A DNA stretch of 13,476 nucleotides from an uncultured Clostridia bacterium (GTDB taxonomy: Bacteria > Bacillota > Clostridia > Oscillospirales > Ruminococcaceae). A model generated the notes under the pieces. That model was given only the letters and a program-made list of their open reading frames with translations, did not search any database and had not been told where the DNA came from. The translations under genes were made by a program, and so were the position numbers. Below, piece after piece: positions 7,956 to 13,476 of this stretch. The DNA is taken from positions 1-13,476 of the forward strand of contig CAMEPN010000016.1 in the NCBI GenBank assembly GCA_945931735.1. The letters run 5' to 3'. Position 1 is the stretch's first letter; every line of letters starts with the position of its first letter.

Positions 7956-7979
7956 TTTTATTTTATGATTGACGCTGTA

Positions 7980-9338
7980 TCACTGATTAGCCTTGATATT
8001 CTTAATAATATCCTCGACAACGGAGCGGAAGCTGCTGTCCTTTTCCATTTCTTCCTTTACGGATTTAATGGCATAAACCACGGTGGAATGATCTCTGCCG
8101 TTGAACTCGTTGCCTATCGCCTCATAGGGAAGCCCGGTGACGTCCTGTATAACATATATAGCCACCTTGCGCGCCTGCGAGATGTTTGCTGTGCGGCGCT
8201 GCGAGCGCATATCCTCGGGTTCGATGTTGTATATCTTGCCGACTTCGCTGATTATCTTGTCGACGGTGACGGGTATCGGCTGATGATCCGTCACGATATC
8301 CTTGATAACGTTCTGCGCAACAGCTATCGTGGGCTTTACCTGAGAAACCATGTAAAGCGCGTTGAGCTTTGTAACGACGCCCTCTATCTGACGAATATTC
8401 GATTTGAGCTTTGTCGCTATGTAGTCGATAACGTCCTCGCTTATATTAAAGTGGAGAAGCTCCGCCTTGCGCTGTATTATCGCGAGGCGCGTTTCATACT
8501 CCGGAGGCTTCACGTCGGCGATAAGTCCGCTGCTGAACCTTGTGCGGAGTCTGTCGGATATCGACTTTATCTCCTTCGCGGGTCTATCCGACGTCAGAAC
8601 GATAACCTTATTCTGATTATAAAGCTCGTTAAAGATATGGAAGAATTTCTCCTCCGTCTGCTCCTTGCCAGCGATGAACTGGATATCGTCTATCAGCAGG
8701 GCGTCGGCGCTCCTGTACTTTTCGTCGAACACCTCGACGTTGTTCGCAGATATCGAATGCAGAAACTCGTTCGTAAATGTTTCCGCAGGTATATATATAA
8801 TGTTGATGCCGGGGTAGTTCTTCTGCATTTCGTGCTGAATAGCGGAAAGCAGGTGGGTCTTTCCCAGACCGGAATCACCATATATAAAGAGGGGGTTATA
8901 TTTCTCGTGCTGCTTCTGTGAAACTGCCTTTGCGGCGGCGAAAGCAAGGTTATTTGACGGGCCGACGATAAAGTTGTCGAAGGTATAGGTTATCTTCCTG
9001 TCAATAATATCCATTTCCTTGTTGACAGGCTCTGCGTTTATAATTTCGGAGATAGGCTGCTTTGGCGAGCCTATTTCGCTGTCGACAACGATCTCCACCT
9101 TCATCGGCACCCCGAGGATCACCTTGAACTGTTCTTCTATGTACGGGAGATAAAGGTTATTGAGCGTTTCTCTTTTAAATTCGACATTTGTTGCGAGGGT
9201 TATTTTATTTCCCTCCATTTTTACCGGCTCAAGCGGGTCGAGCCACAGCTCGCGCGCGGGGCCGGAGATATCATACACCTTTACGCAGTTATCCACCACG
9301 CATTTGTAGATGTCGGCAAGAGAAGACAAAGAGTTCAT
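7980..9338 (-). CDS. dnaA: Chromosomal replication initiator DnaA
   Basis: The AAA+ initiator that binds oriC and opens the duplex. It is 452 residues from ATG 9338. I prefer this to the in-frame ATG at 9350 because GGTGA, complementary to the 16S tail, lies 5 bases before it and the length then matches the family. Domain I is about residues 1-85 and the linker 86-112. Domain III has Walker A GDSGLGKT at 154-161, Walker B LLIDD at 214-218, sensor I LTSDRP at 248-253, the RLRTRF arginine-finger region at 263-268 and sensor II RQIEG at 316-320. Domain IV carries the DNA-binding signature GRDHSTVVYA at 414-423, canonical in spite of the unusual box sequences nearby. It lies between two box clusters, which suggests autoregulation. 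It transcribes towards the putative unwinding region, as in B. subtilis. Confidence 0.97.
   Translation of the reverse strand: MNSLSSLADIYKCVVDNCVKVYDISGPARELWLDPLEPVKMEGNKITLATNVEFKRETLNNLYLPYIEEQFKVILGVPMKVEIVVDSEIGSPKQPISEIINAEPVNKEMDIIDRKITYTFDNFIVGPSNNLAFAAAKAVSQKQHEKYNPLFIYGDSGLGKTHLLSAIQHEMQKNYPGINIIYIPAETFTNEFLHSISANNVEVFDEKYRSADALLIDDIQFIAGKEQTEEKFFHIFNELYNQNKVIVLTSDRPAKEIKSISDRLRTRFSSGLIADVKPPEYETRLAIIQRKAELLHFNISEDVIDYIATKLKSNIRQIEGVVTKLNALYMVSQVKPTIAVAQNVIKDIVTDHQPIPVTVDKIISEVGKIYNIEPEDMRSQRRTANISQARKVAIYVIQDVTGLPYEAIGNEFNGRDHSTVVYAIKSVKEEMEKDSSFRSVVEDIIKNIKANQ
9289..9297 (+). promoter_or_regulatory. Near-canonical DnaA box inside dnaA
   Basis: TTATCCACC is one base from the consensus TTATCCACA and lies within the first codons of dnaA (the Val-Val-Asp-Asn stretch). 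It may belong to the dnaA promoter/origin cluster, but the codons alone could explain it. Confidence 0.3.
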
Positions 9339-9404
9339 TTTTTTCACCATTCCATATATATTCCGTTATTCCGTAATTATCGGCGGACAATGACCCGATA
9401 AAAT

Positions 9405-9433
9405 TTTATACCATCAGACCCGTATTTTGACAG
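9405..9433 (-). promoter_or_regulatory. Extended -10 promoter of dnaA
   Basis: On the minus strand TGGTATAAA gives an extended -10 (hexamer TATAAA, 9405-9410), with a weak -35 CTGTCA (9428-9433) 17 bases upstream. Transcription would start near 9398, about 60 bases before the dnaA ATG. The leader holds a 6-bp TATCGG/CCGATA stem of unknown significance. A DnaA-box-like pair (9497-9519) lies about 65-85 bases upstream of the -35, a plausible autoregulation site. Confidence 0.6.
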
Positions 9434-9496
9434 ACTAATAATTTGAATGATATAAGCTTTTTTCTACTGAAAACAGAACAGTAGATATATCTTAAA

Positions 9497-9519
9497 TTTT
9501 CAACATACGGTGTGGAAAA
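9497..9519. repeat. DnaA-box-like pair upstream of dnaA
   Basis: TTTTCAACA (plus, 9497-9505) and TTTTCCACA (minus, 9511-9519) face each other across 5 bases. The second is one base from canonical TTATCCACA. They lie between two candidate dnaA promoters. Confidence 0.6.
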
Positions 9520-9533
9520 ATAAAAGTTCACTT

Positions 9534-9565
9534 ATTATAATAACATAAAAGTTGATATTTTTCAA
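9534..9565 (-). promoter_or_regulatory. Second candidate promoter upstream of dnaA
   Basis: TTGAAA (9560-9565) on the minus strand is followed after 17 bases by TATTAT (9537-9542). A perfect TATAAT overlaps it at 9534-9539 but would have a 20-base spacer. A transcript from here would run through the 9497-9519 box pair, so bound DnaA could block it. Confidence 0.4.
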
Positions 9566-9605
9566 GCACAAATCCTCATAAAATAAACGGCTCAATATGT
9601 GAATA

Positions 9606-9911
9606 TTAAACAAACTGATATGCCGCAAGGCATACTGCTGCGCTTATCAGAGCGCCTGCCGCAGCTCCTGCGACTATTTTTATACGCTGTGTTATTTTTG
9701 CGGCATTTATAAATGACGGCGGCTGTCCGTTAAGGCTGAGCGCCATTTCTCTCCTTAAAGTTTCCTCGTCGGGAATTGGGCAGTCGGATCTCAGCACAAC
9801 GATCGCCCTTTCAAAATATTTGCTGTCCATATTGTTTATTTCTATTATGTTTCTTGTAACTCCTCTTATCACTTTTCTGTTTTCCTTTCTGCTTATCTTT
9901 TTCAACTTCAT
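9606..9911 (-). CDS. Small single-helix membrane protein of unknown function
   Basis: A 101-residue protein I cannot name. The first 20 residues are very basic (MKLKKISRKENRKVIRGVTR). The middle is a mixed segment, NIIEINNMDSKYFERAIVVLRSDCPIPDEETLRREM. Residues about 78-101 form one Ala/Val-rich hydrophobic helix that ends at the stop, giving a tail-anchored topology with a cytosolic N-terminus. The VTR..IEI.....YFERAI.V.R pattern recalls small conserved proteins of Oscillospiraceae that databases loosely label hypothetical or initiation factor; that is memory only. ATG 9911 lacks a clear ribosome site. GTG 9872 (Val14), with AAAGGA upstream, is an alternative start. A TATAAT lies just upstream. 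It sits alone upstream of dnaA, inside the origin region, where rpmH often lies. Confidence 0.7.
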   Translation of the reverse strand: MKLKKISRKENRKVIRGVTRNIIEINNMDSKYFERAIVVLRSDCPIPDEETLRREMALSLNGQPPSFINAAKITQRIKIVAGAAAGALISAAVCLAAYQFV

Positions 9912-9930
9912 TATCGGCTGTAAGTATTAA

Positions 9931-9959
9931 ATTATACATGAATTTATTTATTTTTTAAC
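9931..9959 (-). promoter_or_regulatory. Candidate promoter of the 9606-9911 gene
   Basis: A perfect TATAAT (9931-9936, minus strand) with GTTAAA (9954-9959) 17 bases upstream. The predicted start near 9924 leaves only about 12 bases before the ATG at 9911, which fits the missing ribosome site, or favours the internal GTG start. Confidence 0.4.
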
Positions 9960-9996
9960 CAAACTATGTTATAAGAGCAAAAACAGACAGTATAAA

Positions 9997-10013
9997 CGGT
10001 TGAAAATCAACCG
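9997..10013. repeat. Palindromic DnaA-box-like element
   Basis: CGGTTGA-AAA-TCAACCG is a perfect 7-bp inverted repeat around AAA, made of two overlapping GGTTGAAAA-type half sites. It lies 4 bases before the TGTTGAAAA at 10017, and the two further sites 10029-10037 and 10038-10046 follow in the same orientation. Confidence 0.7.
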
Positions 10014-10259
10014 AATTGTTGAAAACCCTGTGGAAAATGTGAAAAAGTCGTTTTAACAGCTTGTTTTTTTATATTTTCTTTCAACCTTATTTTTGAGTTC
10101 CGGTTGAAATCACGGTTTATTTTCTGTTTAATCGACATTATTATACTCCCGGTTAAATATTTCTGCTCACCATTTTATAATATTTTCCGTCAATTTCAGT
10201 AATAATTACTTTTTTATATGTTGAAAACTTCTTCACAGCGGGTTTTCACCAACTTTTTA

Positions 10260-10319
10260 AACATAGTTTTCAACAAATGAAATTGTGGAAAGCCCGATTT
10301 TACTGTTGAAAACTATGTT
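10260..10319. repeat. 16-bp perfect inverted repeat in the origin region
   Basis: AACATAGTTTTCAACA (10260-10275) and its exact reverse complement (10304-10319) flank a 28-base spacer. Each arm contains one TTTTCAACA box plus the extra word AACATAG. The spacer holds CTTTCCACA (minus, 10284-10292). The 10-base end of the arm, AAACTATGTT, recurs at 9961-9970. It may be a paired DnaA site, a cruciform, or a site for another protein. Confidence 0.85.
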
Positions 10320-10494
10320 GAATATGTTAAAATTCCGCATTTTCAAAACAACGGAAGGCTTCGGTTGATAAGTGGGAACAGGGGTTGAATATCTGTTAAA
10401 ACATAATGGAAAACAAAATACTCAACTTTTTTCGGTTGATTGTTGAAATGAAAAAATCATCTTATCACGGTTTAATGCGGTAAATTTTTCTCTC

Positions 10495-10531
10495 TTAACA
10501 TTCGTGTAAAATATTTTACAAAAACTTTACA
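10495..10531 (+). promoter_or_regulatory. Putative PhoP box upstream of pstS
   Basis: TTTACA at 10515-10520 and 10526-10531 are direct repeats spaced 11 bases apart, with TTAACA at 10495-10500. The B. subtilis PhoP half-site is TT(A/T/C)A(C/T)A, repeated about every 11 bases. The nearer repeats lie about 45-61 bases before the predicted pstS start, the usual activator position. TGTAAAAT/ATTTTACA (10505-10520) is also a perfect 16-bp palindrome, so a dimeric repressor is an alternative reading. Confidence 0.5.
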
Positions 10532-10540
10532 TTATCCCTC

Positions 10541-10569
10541 TTTTCGGCTTAACAACCGTAGCATATAAT
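10541..10569 (+). promoter_or_regulatory. pstS promoter, perfect -10 without a good -35
   Basis: TATAAT at 10564-10569. The hexamer 17 bases upstream (TTTTCG, 10541-10546) matches TTGACA poorly, as expected for an activator-dependent promoter. Predicted start near 10576; the leader is about 47 bases long and ends with the AAGGAG ribosome site at 10607-10612. Confidence 0.6.
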
Positions 10570-10622
10570 ATGACCGTACCCGAAAGTGAGTAAACAAACG
10601 AAATTTAAGGAGAAAAACAACT

Positions 10623-11603
10623 ATGAAAGCAACAAAGGTAATTTCCATACTTACGGCGGCAATGATGCTGACCGCATTTGCGGGCTGCTCCAACGGAACA
10701 ACATCCGAATACGGCAGCTCCGACAGCTCCGCTTCTTCCGCGGACAATTCCTCTAAGGAAAGCAAATCCGACAGCTCCGCTGCGGCTGATAACTCCTCTG
10801 AGGAAACCAAGGCTACTCTGACCGACGACATCACCGTTATCTCCCGCGAGGAAGGCTCCGGAACAAGAGGCGCGTTCGTCGAGCTTATGGGCATCCAGCA
10901 GGAGAACGACAAGGGTGAAAAAGAGGACATGACGACCGAGAACGCCGAGATAACCTCCTCCACCTCCGTAGTGCTCCAGTCCGTTGCGGACAACAAGGAC
11001 GCGATCGGTTACATCTCCCTCGGTTCTCTGAATGACACCGTAAAGGCGATAAAGGTAGACGGCGTTGAGCCTTCTGTTGAGGACATACTTAACGGAAGCT
11101 ATGCAGTAGCTCGTCCCTTCGTTGTATGCTATAAGGAAGGCGAGCTGAGCGAGCTTGCCGCAGACTTCATGACCTTTATCATGAGCGAGCAGGGACAGGC
11201 GATAATCACCGACAACGGCTACATCTCCGAAGGTAACGACGGCGCTTATACAGGCTCGGGAATGTCCGGCAGCCTGACGCTTTCCGGCTCCACCAGCGTA
11301 TCCCCCGTAATGGAGAAGATCGCCGACGCATATAAGGAGATCAACCCCGACACCGTTATTGAAGTTCAGCAGACAGGTTCCAGCGCAGGCATTACCGCTG
11401 CTACCGAGGGCGCTTGCGACCTGGGTATGAGCTCCAGAGCGCTCAAGGACACCGAGCTTGAAAAGGGTCTTACCGCAAAGACCATCGCAAACGACGGCAT
11501 CGCAGTCATCGTAAACCACGAGAACCCCGTTGACGACCTCACCTCCGAGCAGATCATGAAGATCTACACCGGCGAGATAACCAACTGGGCAGATCTCGGC
11601 TGA
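10623..11603 (+). CDS. pstS: Phosphate-binding lipoprotein PstS, circularly permuted
   Basis: The extracellular phosphate receptor of the Pst importer, 326 residues. A signal peptide ends in a lipobox (FAGC, Cys22), followed by a Ser/Asp/Lys-rich tether to about residue 64. The mature order is unusual. Residues 68-202 match the C-terminal half of ordinary PstS: REEGSGTR 75-82 (phosphate loop), AIGYISLGSLNDTVKAIKVDG, ARPF 163-166, FIMSEQGQAI and GYIS. After a GSGMSG linker, residues 216-326 match the N-terminal half: SGSTSVSPVMEKIADAYKE from 221, TGSSAG 251-256, GMSSRALKD from 268, DGIAVIVN 291-298 and TGEITNWADLG to the stop. Both halves carry their ligand motifs, so the protein looks functional rather than truncated. 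AAGGAG lies 10 bases before the ATG. A Pho-type promoter precedes it; pstC follows after a hairpin. Confidence 0.93.
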   Translation: MKATKVISILTAAMMLTAFAGCSNGTTSEYGSSDSSASSADNSSKESKSDSSAAADNSSEETKATLTDDITVISREEGSGTRGAFVELMGIQQENDKGEKEDMTTENAEITSSTSVVLQSVADNKDAIGYISLGSLNDTVKAIKVDGVEPSVEDILNGSYAVARPFVVCYKEGELSELAADFMTFIMSEQGQAIITDNGYISEGNDGAYTGSGMSGSLTLSGSTSVSPVMEKIADAYKEINPDTVIEVQQTGSSAGITAATEGACDLGMSSRALKDTELEKGLTAKTIANDGIAVIVNHENPVDDLTSEQIMKIYTGEITNWADLG

Positions 11604-11662
11604 TAAAGCTTCCCTTCCTATCCGCAGCATAAAACCGCAGCGGACAGTTTTCTCCCGGAATG

Positions 11663-11691
11663 GCGCCGGACAAAGTTCGGCGCTATTTTTA
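11663..11691 (+). terminator. Intercistronic terminator between pstS and pstC
   Basis: GCGCCGGAC (11663-11671) pairs with GTTCGGCGC (11675-11683) through nine base pairs including one G-U, with an AAA loop, followed by TATTTTTA. It lies 59 bases after the pstS stop and 33 before the pstC start. In pst operons a hairpin here typically lets the binding protein be made in excess of the permease; partial read-through is inferred, as no separate pstC promoter is evident. Confidence 0.78.
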
Positions 11692-11724
11692 CAGGTATAC
11701 GAATGTTAAATTAAGGTGGTCCGA

Positions 11725-12615
11725 ATGACAGCGACAACAACAAAAGCAAAGCCGCAGATGACAAAGCAGCGCTTCACCGACATATTCATGCGCGTGATAT
11801 TCACGCTGTGCGCTTGTGTTTCCATCCTCGCGGTGGTATTTATCTGCATATACATATTCGCGGGCGGATTTCCCGCGATAAGGGAGATCGGCATATTCGA
11901 CTTTCTTTTCGGAATGAAGTGGAAGCCCTCGAGCGGGTATTTCGGGATATTCCCGATGATCGTCGGGAGTATAGTCGTTACGGGTATCGCAATAATCGTC
12001 GGAGTTCCGATAGGTATACTCTGCTCGGTTTTCATGGCGTATTACTGCCCCGCATGGCTCTACCGCTTCATAAAGCCCGCCGTTAATCTGCTGGCGGGAA
12101 TACCCTCTATCGTTTACGGCTATTTCGGTCTTATGGCTATGGTGCCCGCGATGAAGGATATTTTCGGCGGCTCGGGAAAAAGTATGCTGACGGCGGGGAT
12201 ACTGCTGGGGATAATGATACTCCCGACGATAATCGGCGTATCGGAAACCTCGCTCCGCGCCGTTCCTAAGTCCTATTACGAAGGCTCGCTCGCGCTGGGC
12301 GCAACGCATGAGCGCAGCGTATTCTTCGCGTCGCTGCCCGCGGCGAAGTCGGGAATACTCGCCGGAGTGATACTCGGCGTCGGGCGCGCTATCGGCGAAA
12401 CTATGGCAGTAGCAATGATCGCGGGAAACCAGGCAAGGCTCCCGGAAAGCATAACCGACGGAATAAGAACGCTGACCTCTAACATAGTTATCGAGATGGG
12501 CTACGCGGCAGAGGGAATACACCGCGATTCGCTTATAGCGACCGCCGCTGTGCTGTTCGTGTTCATACTTATAATAAACCTCTGCTTCTCCGTTCTTAAG
12601 CGCAGAAAGGACTGA
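11725..12615 (+). CDS. pstC: Phosphate ABC transporter permease PstC
   Basis: One of the two membrane subunits of the Pst phosphate importer, 296 residues. I chose ATG 11725 over an in-frame GTG at 11716 because AAGGTGG (11713-11719) is a good ribosome site for the ATG and would overlap the GTG. Six hydrophobic segments lie at about 24-46, 75-97, 118-140, 154-174, 212-232 and 268-290. The cytoplasmic coupling loop that contacts the ATPase (EAA loop) is at about 174-207: ETSLRAVPKSYYEGSLALGAT. AGIPSIVYGYFGL and GRAIGETMAVAMIAGN are typical PstC blocks, the latter distinguishing it from PstA. It ends four bases before pstA, so the two are co-translated. Confidence 0.95.
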   Translation: MTATTTKAKPQMTKQRFTDIFMRVIFTLCACVSILAVVFICIYIFAGGFPAIREIGIFDFLFGMKWKPSSGYFGIFPMIVGSIVVTGIAIIVGVPIGILCSVFMAYYCPAWLYRFIKPAVNLLAGIPSIVYGYFGLMAMVPAMKDIFGGSGKSMLTAGILLGIMILPTIIGVSETSLRAVPKSYYEGSLALGATHERSVFFASLPAAKSGILAGVILGVGRAIGETMAVAMIAGNQARLPESITDGIRTLTSNIVIEMGYAAEGIHRDSLIATAAVLFVFILIINLCFSVLKRRKD

Positions 12616-12619
12616 CATC

Positions 12620-13476
12620 ATGACGAACGAAACTGCCGCAAAGGCTGTTATATCTGAGCCTGCTCCCGAAAAATACATTAACAAGGTGACCTTGAAGCAG
12701 AAGCTGCTCAGATACAGGCGCAGCCCGCTTTCCCTTGTACTTATGATACTTGTCATGCTCTCGGCGCTGTTCGCTGTTGGTATACTGCTTTACCTTATCG
12801 GGTTCATTCTTATTAAGGGCATACCCGCGCTCTCGTGGGAGCAGTTTGAATGGAAATACACCGCCGAAAACGTATCCATGATACCCGCGATAATCAACAC
12901 GGTTATAATGGTAGTGCTGACGCTGGTGCTCGCCGTTCCTATCGGAATTTTCTCGGCGATATACCTTGTCGAATACGCAAAGCGCGGGAGCAAGCTCGTT
13001 AAGCTTGTCAGAATAACCACCGAAACGCTTTCGGGCATTCCGTCGATAGTATACGGTCTGTTCGGATTTCTGATGTTCGTTATCGGCTTCGGTTGGGGCT
13101 ATTCGCTTATATCCGGCGTTATCACGCTTGCGATAATGGTGCTTCCGACTGTAATAAGAACGACCGAGGAGGCGCTGCTCGCCGTGCCCGACAGCTACCG
13201 CGAGGGCAGCTTCGGCTTGGGCGCGTCGAAAACCAGAACTGTTTTTAAGGTAATTCTCCCCTCGGCTATCCCCGGAATAATGTCGGGCGTGGTGCTTTCG
13301 ATAGGAAGAATAGTCGGAGAGAGCGCGGCGCTTATCTTCACTGCCGGAACCTATGCCGCCATACCCAACGCGGACAATTTCCTGTTCTCCTCGACGAGAA
13401 CGCTCGCGGTGCATATGTATGCGCTGTACAGCGAGCGTCTTTATACGCGGCAGGCGAATGCGACGGAGGTTATTCT
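12620..13476 (+). CDS. pstA: Phosphate ABC transporter permease PstA, 3' end cut
   Basis: The partner permease to PstC; 285 codons are present and the frame is open to the right edge, close to the usual full length of about 290-310. AAAGGA lies 8 bases upstream of the ATG. A polar N-terminal tail of about 35 residues precedes the first membrane helix at 38-66. Further helices lie at about 90-116, 138-157, 163-180 and 215-240. The EAA coupling loop is at about 181-215: TTEEALLAVPDSYREGSFGLGASKTRT. ETLSGIPSIVYGLFGF and IGRIVGESAALIFTAG are typical PstA motifs. pstB, and perhaps phoU, would be expected next outside the window. Confidence 0.95.
   Translation, partial: MTNETAAKAVISEPAPEKYINKVTLKQKLLRYRRSPLSLVLMILVMLSALFAVGILLYLIGFILIKGIPALSWEQFEWKYTAENVSMIPAIINTVIMVVLTLVLAVPIGIFSAIYLVEYAKRGSKLVKLVRITTETLSGIPSIVYGLFGFLMFVIGFGWGYSLISGVITLAIMVLPTVIRTTEEALLAVPDSYREGSFGLGASKTRTVFKVILPSAIPGIMSGVVLSIGRIVGESAALIFTAGTYAAIPNADNFLFSSTRTLAVHMYALYSERLYTRQANATEVI

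Larger units (their letters stand above)
7616..7979 (-). other. oriC: Putative oriC unwinding region between dnaA and dnaN
   Basis: A 364-base non-coding stretch. Going from dnaA towards dnaN it has an imperfect hairpin after dnaA, a cluster of DnaA-box-like 9-mers (7712-7862), a GGC spacer (7709-7711), six TAA trinucleotides (7690-7707), a very AT-rich tract, then an 8-bp hairpin (7646-7653 with 7657-7664) in front of the dnaN ribosome site. In B. subtilis the duplex opens at the equivalent place. The box-spacer-trio-AT order matches the described basal unwinding layout; function is inferred. Neighbouring segments at 9497-9519 and 9997-10449 carry the same 9-mers, suggesting a multipart origin. 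Confidence 0.7.
9912..10494. other. oriC: Non-coding origin region with dense DnaA-box-like repeats
   Basis: No gene is visible here on either strand; the sequence is AT-rich with stops in all frames. It holds at least 15 9-mers of the TTTTCAACA/TTTTCCACA family on both strands (minus-strand sites read as TGTTGAAAA). Exact TTTTCAACA sites: 10017-10025, 10219-10227, 10267-10275 and 10304-10312. TTTTCCACA: 10029-10037. Looser relatives: 9998-10006, 10038-10046, 10078-10086, 10102-10110, 10284-10292, 10316-10324, 10325-10333, 10363-10371, 10383-10391, 10394-10402 and 10441-10449. Genes diverge on either side of the region. Binding by DnaA is inferred from the setting. Confidence 0.7.

Noticed and set aside
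7938..7970. Palindrome AAAGCAATTGCTTT followed by T-rich sequence as a plus-strand terminator
   Set aside because: It has no room for a proper loop unless the stem shrinks to five weak pairs, and no plus-strand gene precedes it.
7965..8921. Plus-strand open frame of 318 codons
   Set aside because: Antisense to dnaA; the protein is compositionally odd and lacks a ribosome site.
9997..10449. CRISPR-like repeat array
   Set aside because: The repeats are only 9 bases, on both strands, irregularly spaced and degenerate. There is no constant spacer length and no cas gene; an origin box array fits better.
10623..11603. PstS as a frameshifted or truncated pseudogene
   Set aside because: The frame is open from a good ribosome site to a TGA-TAA stop, and every expected motif appears once, only in swapped order. 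Damage would not produce this.
10605..13414. Three long minus-strand open frames opposite pstS, pstC and pstA
   Set aside because: They mirror the codon pattern of the pst genes. The plus-strand products carry lipobox, EAA loops and phosphate motifs; the antisense products show no family features.

Overview
The window is the replication-origin neighbourhood of a low-to-moderate-GC Firmicute. It most resembles a Ruminococcus-like member of the Oscillospiraceae (class Clostridia). The basis is the Firmicute core order dnaA-dnaN-yaaA(S4)-recF-remB-gyrB-gyrA, good AGGAGG-type ribosome sites, extended -10 promoters and the clostridial style of the Pst proteins. The family-level assignment is an inference from gene content and remembered protein style, not from a search.

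Layout, left to right. Positions 1-4643 (minus strand) hold the gyrase operon: gyrB, then an unexpected two-helix YcxB-like membrane protein, then gyrA, which runs off the left edge. A strong rho-independent terminator (4802-4837) and a clear sigma-A promoter (4694-4722) separate it from the next unit. Positions 4839-7615 (minus) hold dnaN, an S4-domain RNA-binding protein, recF and remB, tightly packed. Positions 7616-7979, between dnaA and dnaN, look like the unwinding part of oriC: DnaA-box-like 9-mers, a short GC spacer, six TAA trinucleotides in the DnaA-trio orientation, then an AT-rich tract. dnaA follows (7980-9338, minus) with an extended -10 promoter, then a small single-helix protein gene (9606-9911, minus) in the place where many Firmicutes have rpmH-rnpA. 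Positions 9912-10622 are a 0.7-kb non-coding region packed with repeats of the 9-mer TTTTCAACA and relatives, a 16-bp inverted repeat, and, at its right end, a likely Pho-regulated promoter. Positions 10623-13476 (plus) hold pstS, pstC and a truncated pstA of a high-affinity phosphate ABC importer.

How it fits together: left-side genes run left and pst genes run right, so transcription points away from the origin region on both sides, as expected if replication starts here (dnaA and the small gene lie between the box clusters). The most unusual things are (1) PstS, whose sequence is in circularly permuted order: the half carrying the GSGTR phosphate loop comes first and the normally N-terminal half second; (2) a family of non-canonical DnaA-box-like repeats, TTTTCAACA, seven exact copies, all in the three intergenic segments around dnaA; (3) a recognisable DnaA-trio/unwinding layout between dnaA and dnaN; (4) a membrane protein gene inserted between gyrB and gyrA; and (5) an alanine in GyrA at the quinolone-contacting serine position.
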